A stretch of DNA of 12,966 bases from Actinomycetes bacterium (GTDB lineage Bacteria; Actinomycetota; Actinomycetes; JAHEKZ01), in contig JAJAYM010000260.1 in assembly GCA_027117675.1 (NCBI GenBank), positions 1-12,966 of the forward strand, written 5' to 3'. The number at the start of each line of letters is the position of its first letter. Within the stretch, counting starts at the first letter, position 1. The position numbers and the translations under genes are program-made. A model generated the notes under the pieces. It did not search any database. It was not told the DNA's origin and saw only the letters and a list, made by a program, of their open reading frames with translations. Positions 7,570 to 12,966 of the stretch are shown in pieces.

Positions 7570-8780
7570 AGGAACGGATTGTTCTGGCCTACAGCGGTGG
7601 GCTCGACACCTCGGTGGCGATCGGCTGGATCGCCGAGGAGCGAGACGCCGAAGTCATCGCTGTAGCCGGCGACGTCGGCCAGGGCGGCGAAGACATGGAG
7701 ACCATCCGCGAGCGGGCCCTCGCGTGTGGCGCTGCTGAGTCGGTGGTGTTGGACCTCCGGCATGAGTTCGCCGACGACTTCTGTCTTCCAGCTCTGCAGG
7801 CCAATGCCTTGTATATGGACCGGTACCCGGTCGTCTCAGCGCTCTCGCGGCCCATCATCGCTAAGCACCTGGTTTGGGCGGCCAAGGAGTATGGCGCGAC
7901 CACGGTGGCGCACGGGTGCACGGGCAAAGGCAACGATCAGGTCCGCTTCGAGGTCGGTATCGGTGCCCTCGCGCCGGACTTGGACGTCATCGCCCCCGTA
8001 CGTGACTCTGGGATGACCCGCGACAAGGCCATCGAGTTCGCGGAGCGAAGGGCGCTCCCGATCGATGTCAACAAGAAGTCTCCCTACTCGATCGACCAGA
8101 ACGTGTGGGGGAGGGCTTGTGAGACCGGCTTTCTCGAGGACATCTGGAATGGGCCAATCGAGGATGTCTACGGGTACACCTCCGACCCGGCAATCGACCG
8201 GGCAGCAGACGAGGTCGTGATCTCGTTCGAGCACGGCGTTCCGACCGCGCTCGACGGCAAGCCCGTCACGATGCTTGAGGCCATCGAGCAACTGAACGCA
8301 CGGGCAGGGGCACACGGAATCGGGCGGATCGACATGGTCGAGGATCGACTCGTCGGCATCAAGAGCCGAGAGGTTTATGAGGCTCCCGGTGCCATGACCC
8401 TGATCGCCGCGCACATGGAGCTGGAGAACGTCACGATGGAGCGCGACCTCGCCAGGTTCAAGCGCCAGACCGACCAGCGCTGGGGCGAGCTCGTCTACGA
8501 CGGACTCTGGTTCTCACCGCTCAAGCGCTCATTGGACGCGTTCGTGCAGGAGTCGCAAAAGCATGTGACCGGTGAGATCCGCATGACTCTGCACGGGGGC
8601 CGCGCGGTGGCCACCGGACGTCGAAGCAACGAAAGCCTCTACGACTTCGACTTGGCGACATACGACACTGGCGACACCTACGATCAGACCTTGGCCAAGG
8701 GCTTCGTCTCGATCTGGGGCATGTCCAGTCGTATCGCGGCTCGGCGAGACCAGCGTTCGGAGGAGATCATCGATGAATGA
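7566..8780 (+). CDS. argG: Argininosuccinate synthase
   Basis: This enzyme joins citrulline and aspartate at the cost of ATP (giving AMP and pyrophosphate) to form argininosuccinate, the penultimate step to arginine. At 404 residues it is full length. The ATP pyrophosphatase P-loop AYSGGLDTSVA lies at residues 8-18. The citrulline/aspartate-binding stretch AHGCTGKGNDQVRFE is intact, as are KKSPYSIDQNVWGRACE and the C-terminal YDFDLATYDTGDTYDQ. GAGGAG at 7554-7559 lies 6 bases before the ATG, which overlaps the argR stop (ATGA). The stop overlaps the start of argH by 8 bases. It can work without ArgJ, ArgD or ArgF if citrulline is supplied. Confidence 0.97.
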   Translation: MKERIVLAYSGGLDTSVAIGWIAEERDAEVIAVAGDVGQGGEDMETIRERALACGAAESVVLDLRHEFADDFCLPALQANALYMDRYPVVSALSRPIIAKHLVWAAKEYGATTVAHGCTGKGNDQVRFEVGIGALAPDLDVIAPVRDSGMTRDKAIEFAERRALPIDVNKKSPYSIDQNVWGRACETGFLEDIWNGPIEDVYGYTSDPAIDRAADEVVISFEHGVPTALDGKPVTMLEAIEQLNARAGAHGIGRIDMVEDRLVGIKSREVYEAPGAMTLIAAHMELENVTMERDLARFKRQTDQRWGELVYDGLWFSPLKRSLDAFVQESQKHVTGEIRMTLHGGRAVATGRRSNESLYDFDLATYDTGDTYDQTLAKGFVSIWGMSSRIAARRDQRSEEIIDE

Positions 8781-10224
8781 CGCCTCCTCTGCTGGTGGCG
8801 ACGTGCATGCGGATGCGCCGCTGCGGCTTTGGGGAGGGGCGTTTGGATCAGGTCCATCAGAGGCCTTACAGGCGCTCAGTGTCAGCATCCACTTCGACTG
8901 GCGGCTCGCCCCGTACGACCTGCAGAGCTCGCGGGCACACGCCCGCGTTCTTCACCGGGCGGGGCTGCTCGACGAAGGCGAGCTCGCGCAGATGCTGGCA
9001 GCCCTTGACGCCCTGCAGAAGGACGTCCTTGCGGGTCAATTCCTGCCAACGGCGACGGACGAGGACGTCCACACCGCTTTGGAGCGTGGCCTTGTTGAGC
9101 GGCTCGGCGTCCTTGGCGGCAAGCTACGCGCGGGCCGCAGCCGAAACGACCAGATCGCTACCGACCTGCGGCTGTATCTGCGGGCGCAGGCTCGCCTTCT
9201 GACCGAGTTGCTCGCAGATGTGCAGGCTGCGCTTCTCGAGCAAGCCGAGCGACACGTTGAGAGCGCCGCGCCCGGCTTCACCCACCTACAGCGGGCCCAG
9301 CCGGTGTCTTTCGCGCATGAGCTGCTCAAGCACGTCCATGCATTCACCAGGGATGTCAGCCGGCTTCGCGACTGGGACCGCCGCACCGCCTTTTCGCCGC
9401 TTGGCGCAGGCGCCCTGGCCGGTTCTACGCTTCCGCTCGATCCGCAGACCACCGCTCGCGAGCTCGGATTCGATGACGCCTGTGCCAACTCCATCGACGC
9501 CGTGAGCGACCGCGACTTCGTCGCCGAGTTCGGGTTTGCCACGGCGCTGATCGGCGTTCATCTCTCCAGGCTTGGCGAAGAGGTCGTGCTGTGGACCTCG
9601 AAGGAGTTCGGCTGGGCCACCCTCAACGACGCCTATGCCACGGGTTCCTCGATCATGCCCCAGAAGCGCAACCCTGACATCGCCGAGCTGGCCCGCGGCA
9701 AGTCGGGGCGGCTCATCGGCAACCTGGTGACGGTCCTCACAGTCCTAAAAGGTCTTCCTTTCGCCTACAACCGTGACCTCCAGGAAGACAAGGAACCAGT
9801 ATTCGACAGCATCGACACGTTGACGGTCCTGCTGCCAGCAGTCAGTGGGATGATCGCCACCTTGACGTTCGACATCGAACGGATGGCCGCAGCAGCCCCG
9901 ACCGGTCACGCACTCGCCACCGACGTCGCCGAATGGTTGGTCCGCAAAGGTGTCCCGTTCCGTGAAGCCCACGAGCTCTCGGGCGGTTGCGTCCGCCTCT
10001 GCGACGAACAAGGCCTTGAGCTGTGGGAGCTGTCCGATGCTGACCTGGAAGGGGTGTCAGCCCTGCTGACCCCGGATGTGCGCGAGGTTCTCAGCGTCCG
10101 CGGCGCTCTGGACGCTCGGTCGTCCTTCGGGGGGACAGCACCCGAGCGTGTGCAGGAACAGTTGGAGGCGGCGCGCGACGAGGTCGCCGACAGCACTGCG
10201 TGGGCAGTCCTGCAGAGTCGCTGA
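8773..10224 (+). CDS. argH: Argininosuccinate lyase
   Basis: This enzyme splits argininosuccinate into arginine and fumarate, the last step of the pathway. At 483 residues it is slightly longer than usual because of a ~17-residue N-terminal lead before LWGGAFGSGPSEAL. The fumarase/aspartase-superfamily motifs are present: AGRSRNDQIATDLRL, FTHLQRAQP with His171, the signature GSSIMPQKRNPD at 291-302 carrying the catalytic serine, and YNRDLQEDKEPVFD. GGAGGAG at 8759-8765 lies 7 bases before the ATG at 8773, which decides this start over the nearby out-of-frame ATG at 8777. There is no extra C-terminal acetyltransferase domain of the kind seen in ArgH(A) fusions, so ArgH does not replace the lost ArgJ function. 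It ends 13 bases before the glycosylase gene. Confidence 0.96.
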   Translation: MNDASSAGGDVHADAPLRLWGGAFGSGPSEALQALSVSIHFDWRLAPYDLQSSRAHARVLHRAGLLDEGELAQMLAALDALQKDVLAGQFLPTATDEDVHTALERGLVERLGVLGGKLRAGRSRNDQIATDLRLYLRAQARLLTELLADVQAALLEQAERHVESAAPGFTHLQRAQPVSFAHELLKHVHAFTRDVSRLRDWDRRTAFSPLGAGALAGSTLPLDPQTTARELGFDDACANSIDAVSDRDFVAEFGFATALIGVHLSRLGEEVVLWTSKEFGWATLNDAYATGSSIMPQKRNPDIAELARGKSGRLIGNLVTVLTVLKGLPFAYNRDLQEDKEPVFDSIDTLTVLLPAVSGMIATLTFDIERMAAAAPTGHALATDVAEWLVRKGVPFREAHELSGGCVRLCDEQGLELWELSDADLEGVSALLTPDVREVLSVRGALDARSSFGGTAPERVQEQLEAARDEVADSTAWAVLQSR

Positions 10225-10237
10225 CGCGAAGACCTCG

Positions 10238-10852
10238 ATGCGGCGCTCCGAACTCGACCAACCCGCTCAAGTAGTCGCTCAGACCCTGCTCGGCGCACTG
10301 CTCACCCACAGCGTCGCAGATGGCGTGGTTTCCGTCCGGATCACCGAGGTAGAGGCGTACGGGGGCGTGGGTGCCGACCCGGCGTCGCACGCACACAGGG
10401 GCCGGACGCCAGGCAACGAGGTCATGTTCGCTATGCCGGGAACCTTGTACGTGTACTTCGTCTACGGCATGCACTGGTGTGCCAACGTTGTCTGCGGCCC
10501 AGGTTCAGATGCTTCTGCGGTGTTGCTGCGTGGTGCCGCGGTCGTCGAGGGCGTCGGACTGTCGCGGCGTCGGCGCCCCACTGTTCGACGAGACAGTGAC
10601 CTCGCGAAGGGGCCGGCCAACCTGGCCGCCGCGCTCGGTCTCTCTGGATCAGCCAATGGGCTTGACCTCCTGCGTCGTGGATCCCCAGTGCGGCTGTCTA
10701 AGGCTGGGTCCAGGCCAGTGGAAACGAAGCGGGTCGGTGTCGGGCCACGCGTGGGGGTCGGCCGGGCGACCGATCGACCCTGGCGATGGTGGATCATCGA
10801 CGACCCAACGGTCAGTCGCTATCGAGCAGGCCGCGGGCGTACGCCAAGATGA
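10238..10852 (+). CDS. DNA-3-methyladenine glycosylase (AAG/MPG family)
   Basis: This is a monofunctional base-excision-repair enzyme that removes alkylated purines such as 3-methyladenine from DNA. It has 204 residues, normal for bacterial members of the AAG family (Pur_DNA_glyco). The active-site region ITEVEAYGG supplies Glu39, matching the water-activating Glu125 of human AAG, and Tyr41, matching Tyr127. His51 in ASHAH probably matches His136. HRGRTPGNEVMF and GTLYVYFVYGMHWCANVV are classic family blocks, and LAKGPANLAAALG is a late conserved block. The ATG at 10238 is preferred because homology begins right after it. The frame stays open back to 10076, but that part overlaps argH out of frame and shows no family similarity. 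No strong ribosome binding site is visible; it probably rides on the argH transcript. tyrS starts 4 bases after the stop. The C-terminal ~15 residues are arginine-rich and not conserved. Confidence 0.92.
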   Translation: MRRSELDQPAQVVAQTLLGALLTHSVADGVVSVRITEVEAYGGVGADPASHAHRGRTPGNEVMFAMPGTLYVYFVYGMHWCANVVCGPGSDASAVLLRGAAVVEGVGLSRRRRPTVRRDSDLAKGPANLAAALGLSGSANGLDLLRRGSPVRLSKAGSRPVETKRVGVGPRVGVGRATDRPWRWWIIDDPTVSRYRAGRGRTPR

Positions 10853-10856
10853 TCGC

Positions 10857-12128
10857 GTGCCTACAGACATCATTGACGATCTGGAGTGGCGCGGGCTCAT
10901 CGCGCAGAGCACTGACCAGGGAGCGCTTGCTGAGCATTTCCGCACCGGATCGCGAGCGCTCTACAGCGGGTTCGACCCGACAGCTCCCAGCCTTCACGTC
11001 GGACATCTGCTGCAGGTTCTGACGCTGCGGCGCTTCCAAGAGGCCGGGCATCGCCCATTGGCACTCGTCGGTGGAGCGACTGGGCTGATCGGCGATCCGC
11101 GTACGAGTGGCGAGCGCCAGTTGCACGCCCCCGACATCGTGGCCGGTTGGGTCGACCGGATTCGTGGTCAGCTCTCGCAGTTCCTCGATTTTTCCGACCA
11201 GCACAAGGCGTCAGCCGCCCTGGTGAACAACCTTGACTGGACGCAGTCGCTGTCGGCGATCGAGTTGCTTCGTGACATTGGAAAGCACTTCTCGGTCAAC
11301 CGGATGCTGGATCGGGAGGCGGTCGCTGCGCGATTGGCCTCCACGGGCATCAGCTACACAGAGTTCAGCTACCAGCTATTGCAGTCCAACGACTATCTCG
11401 AGCTCTTCCGCAGGCATGCATGCACGCTCCAGATCGGCGGCTCAGACCAGTGGGGGAACATCACTGCTGGCGTTGATCTAATCCGGCGGGTGACCGGTGA
11501 GCATGCCCATGCCTTGACGACACCGCTCCTCACCAACTCGGGCGGTCAAAAGTTCGGCAAAAGCGAAGGAGGGGCGGTCTGGCTCGACCCAGCCCTCACC
11601 TCGCCCTACGCCTTCTATCAGTTCTGGATCAATACTGAGGACTCCGTGGTCGCCTCGCTGATTCGGCGGGTGACCTTCCGAGAGCGGGAAGAGATTCTGG
11701 CCATCGAGGCCGACACGATCGAGCGTCCGCACGTTCGCACGGGGCAACGGGCCCTGGCTGAGGACGTCACCACCCTCGTCCATGGCGCGGAGCACACCGT
11801 GAGCGTCCAGGCCGCTAGTGCGGCGCTCTTCGGAAAGGGCGAGTTGGCTTCGCTCGACCCCGAAACGCTCGCTGCTGCTCTCGTTGAGGCGCCGCACGTG
11901 AGCGTTCCGATCGGTCAGCTCACCACCATTGTCGACCTCTTCGTTGCTACCGAGCTGTCGGCAAGCAAGTCAGCTTCGCGCCGAGCGATTGACGAAGGCG
12001 GCGCCTACGTCAACAACGTGCGCCTGACTGACCCCGAATGGCGACCAACGTCCGAGGACTTGGTGCATGGGCGGTGGCTAGTGCTGCGGCGCGGGAAACG
12101 GTCGGTCGCCGGCGTTGAGGTGGTGTAG
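10857..12128 (+). CDS. tyrS: Tyrosyl-tRNA synthetase
   Basis: This is a class I synthetase that charges tRNA-Tyr with tyrosine; it acts as a cytosolic dimer. It has 423 residues, the usual bacterial length. The Rossmann core carries the HIGH-type motif HVGH at 47-50 (within FDPTAPSLHVGHLLQ). It also has the tyrosine-binding GGATGLIGDP, QLLQSNDYLELF and QIGGSDQWGNI, and the KMSKS-type loop KFGKS at 232-236. An S4-like RNA-binding domain closes the protein from about residue 355 (IVDLFVATELSASKSASRRAI ... AYVNNVRLTD). The GTG at 10857 is chosen because it gives the normal N-terminus (PTDIIDDLEWRGLI) 4 bases after the glycosylase stop. The open frame continues back to 10371, but that is a shadow of the glycosylase gene. 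No T-box or other leader precedes it. The rRNA operon follows on the same strand. Confidence 0.95.
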   Translation: MPTDIIDDLEWRGLIAQSTDQGALAEHFRTGSRALYSGFDPTAPSLHVGHLLQVLTLRRFQEAGHRPLALVGGATGLIGDPRTSGERQLHAPDIVAGWVDRIRGQLSQFLDFSDQHKASAALVNNLDWTQSLSAIELLRDIGKHFSVNRMLDREAVAARLASTGISYTEFSYQLLQSNDYLELFRRHACTLQIGGSDQWGNITAGVDLIRRVTGEHAHALTTPLLTNSGGQKFGKSEGGAVWLDPALTSPYAFYQFWINTEDSVVASLIRRVTFREREEILAIEADTIERPHVRTGQRALAEDVTTLVHGAEHTVSVQAASAALFGKGELASLDPETLAAALVEAPHVSVPIGQLTTIVDLFVATELSASKSASRRAIDEGGAYVNNVRLTDPEWRPTSEDLVHGRWLVLRRGKRSVAGVEVV

Positions 12129-12130
12129 TC

Positions 12131-12144
12131 CCAGGCATGCCTGG
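12131..12144. terminator. Palindrome after tyrS, weak terminator candidate
   Basis: CCAGGCATGCCTGG is a perfect 14-base palindrome starting 3 bases after the tyrS stop. As RNA it can fold into a 5-base stem with a CATG loop. There is no T-run behind it, so efficient intrinsic termination is doubtful. Readthrough from tyrS into the rRNA promoter region remains possible. Confidence 0.3.
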
Positions 12145-12196
12145 CGTGGCAGAACATCGTTCGGAGCACGCCGCAAAACGTGCGCTGTCACCCGAT

Positions 12197-12226
12197 TTGA
12201 CCGCGACGCATCGCGCGCCATAGTGT
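12197..12226 (+). promoter_or_regulatory. rRNA operon promoter P1
   Basis: TTGACC (12197-12202) and TAGTGT (12221-12226) are 18 bases apart, a strong match to actinobacterial rRNA promoters (TTGAC and TAnnnT). It lies about 480 bases before the mature 16S. Transcription should start near 12233. Confidence 0.7.
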
Positions 12227-12458
12227 CTGCGACGCACTCCACGAGAAACGGACATCACGGCCGGTCGTGGAGGGCGCTCCGACTCCTAACGACGATCGTC
12301 GAGCTGTGTCGGTCACAACGGCTACGAAAGTGGCCTGCAGGAACGGTCCGACCCCCGCGAGGGGCGCGAGCACGGCGAGTGCTAGCGTTCGGTTCCCGGC
12401 ACCAAGTGCTGCCTCGTTCACCGGGTCAGCGCGGGCCGGGACATCCAAGAAGACCGAT

Positions 12459-12487
12459 TTGGACCACCCCTTCAGGCGTGCTAGCCT
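12459..12487 (+). promoter_or_regulatory. rRNA operon promoter P2
   Basis: TTGGAC (12459-12464) and TAGCCT (12482-12487) are 17 bases apart. The -35 is imperfect, but the -10 and spacing are good. The site is 262 bases downstream of P1 and about 220 bases before 16S. Tandem promoters are common for rRNA operons in this phylum. Confidence 0.6.
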
Positions 12488-12539
12488 GACCGGGTTGCCC
12501 TGAAAACGGCCGGAAACGGCTCACTTCAGTGCGCGCTCG

Positions 12540-12562
12540 AACCTTGAGAACTCAACAGTGTG
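12540..12562 (+). promoter_or_regulatory. boxA-like rRNA leader element
   Basis: CCTTGAGAACTCAACAGTGT is the short conserved block found ahead of rRNA genes in actinobacteria, comparable with the TTTGAAAACT block of Bacillus. In other bacteria such boxA sequences load the Nus antitermination complex on rRNA transcripts. It lies downstream of both promoters, so every rRNA transcript would carry it. Confidence 0.6.
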
Positions 12563-12634
12563 TCAAACAGCGATGCCAAGCATTTGGCGCTCGTGACGTC
12601 GACCCCGTCGGCGGATGCGAGCAAAAGCAAGAAC

Positions 12635-12658
12635 CGACTCGCTCTTAGGAGTGAGTCG
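12635..12658 (+). other. rRNA leader hairpin
   Basis: CGACTCGCT (12635-12643) pairs with AGTGAGTCG (12650-12658) with one G-U pair. One more C-G pair (12644 with 12649) leaves a TTAG loop, giving a 10-pair stem about 50 bases before 16S. No T-run follows, so it is not a terminator. A folding or processing role in pre-rRNA is likely. Confidence 0.5.
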
Positions 12659-12707
12659 TGGGATCACTGTGGTCAGTCTTCGGGCTGCCTGCAGAAGCTC
12701 CAAGTTT

Positions 12708-12966
12708 TTTCACGGAGAGTTTGATCCTGGCTCAGGACGAACGCTGGCGGCGTGCTTAACACATGCAAGTCGAACGATGAACCAGGGCTTGCCTTGGGGA
12801 ATAGTGGCGAACGGGTGAGTAACACGTGGGCAACCTGCCCCTGACTCTGGGATAACTCCGGGAAACCGGGGCTAATACCGGATACGAGTCTCGACGACAT
12901 CGTCGAGACTGGAAAGTTTTTCGGTCAGGGATGGGCGCGCGGCCTATCAGCTAGTTGGTGGGGTAA
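12708..12966 (+). rRNA. rrs: 16S ribosomal RNA, 5' end (runs off window)
   Basis: The universal 16S start AGAGTTTGATCCTGGCTCAG is at 12716-12735. It is followed by GACGAACGCTGGCGGCGTGC, CTTAACACATGCAAGTCGAACG, GGCGAACGGGTGAGTAACACG, GGGAAACCGGGGCTAATACCG and GGCCTATCAGCTAGTTGGTG. These are conserved 16S blocks in the right order. The mature 5' end is set at about 12708 by comparison with known genes, with a few bases of uncertainty. About 259 of ~1,500 bases are present. The sequence type is actinobacterial. The helix 10 variable stem at 12887-12910 is unusually regular, with 11-base perfect arms. Confidence 0.97.

Larger units (their letters stand above)
12129..12707 (+). other. Gene-free rRNA operon promoter and leader region
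   Basis: These 579 bases hold no credible gene. The short open frames here are rich in Arg, Ser and Thr, resemble no family I know and overlap clear promoter elements. In order the region contains a short palindrome just after tyrS, two rRNA promoters, a boxA-like block and a stable hairpin, and it then runs into 16S rRNA. No tRNA gene is visible. Confidence 0.8.

Noticed and set aside
8773..10224. ArgH carrying an acetyltransferase domain that could replace ArgJ
   Set aside because: The protein is 483 residues and ends with the normal lyase C-terminus. There is no GNAT extension.
10076..10237. Upstream extension of the glycosylase frame
   Set aside because: It overlaps the end of argH out of frame. 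Family similarity starts only after the ATG at 10238.
10371..10856. Long upstream extension of the tyrS frame (a 585-residue protein)
   Set aside because: The extension lies over the glycosylase gene in another frame and has no family similarity. TyrS homology begins right after the GTG at 10857.
12379..12388. A third rRNA promoter: GTGCTAGC here repeats the block at 12478-12485 that holds the P2 -10
   Set aside because: No -35-like sequence is found 16-19 bases upstream (the region is GAGGGGCGC), so it is probably chance or a decayed copy.
12115..12503. Open frames between tyrS and 16S
   Set aside because: They are short, low in structure and overlap the rRNA promoters, and no ribosome binding site or family match is visible.
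12705..12710. T-run just before 16S as the tail of a terminator
   Set aside because: No stable stem directly precedes it (the hairpin ends at 12658), and it lies at the expected 16S 5' end.
1..12966. Mobile elements, CRISPR arrays, defence or biosynthetic islands
   Set aside because: No transposase, integrase, repeat array, terminal repeats or compositional break was seen. The genes are compact housekeeping genes on one strand.

Overview
The window is one stretch of a high-GC genome, with every recognisable gene on the + strand. It most likely comes from an actinomycete (phylum Actinomycetota). The support is gene order and sequence character: a PAS-type histidine kinase next to pheS-pheT, an arg cluster with argR inside it, then a DNA-3-methyladenine glycosylase gene, tyrS and an rRNA operon. 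GTG starts, 1-14 base gene overlaps and promoters of the TTGAC / TAnnnT type also fit. The 16S 5' end has an actinobacterial look, but I cannot name a genus from about 260 bases of it.

Layout: (1) 1-812, the C-terminal part of a sensor histidine kinase cut by the window edge. (2) 851-4467, pheS and pheT, the two subunits of phenylalanyl-tRNA synthetase, overlapping by one base. (3) 4483-10224, an arginine cluster argC, argJ remnant, argB, argR, argG, argH, with every junction overlapping. It is driven by a good promoter so close to the argC ATG that the mRNA is probably leaderless. (4) 10238-12128, a 3-methyladenine DNA glycosylase gene and tyrS. (5) 12129-12707, a gene-free rRNA promoter and leader region with two good promoters, a boxA-like element and a strong hairpin. 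(6) About 12708 to the end, the first 259 bases of 16S rRNA.

The main surprise is in the arginine cluster. The usual actinobacterial order is argC-J-B-D-F-R-G-H. Here argD and argF are absent, and argB runs straight into argR with a 14-base overlap. argJ is a 177-residue open frame instead of about 390-400 residues: it keeps a short N-terminal piece and the C-terminal third but lacks the whole centre, including the autocleavage site with the nucleophilic threonine. It still has a good ribosome binding site and GTGA and ATGA overlaps with its neighbours, so it looks like a clean in-frame deletion rather than a frameshifted wreck.

ArgC, ArgB, ArgG and ArgH look intact. As written, this locus can phosphorylate and reduce N-acetylglutamate and can turn citrulline into arginine. 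It cannot supply the acetyl transfer, the transamination or the carbamoylation between them. Either those steps are encoded elsewhere or the organism depends on external arginine, ornithine or citrulline. I found no mobile element, CRISPR array, tRNA gene or obviously transferred gene. Apart from the argJ/argDF anomaly this is a conserved housekeeping region.
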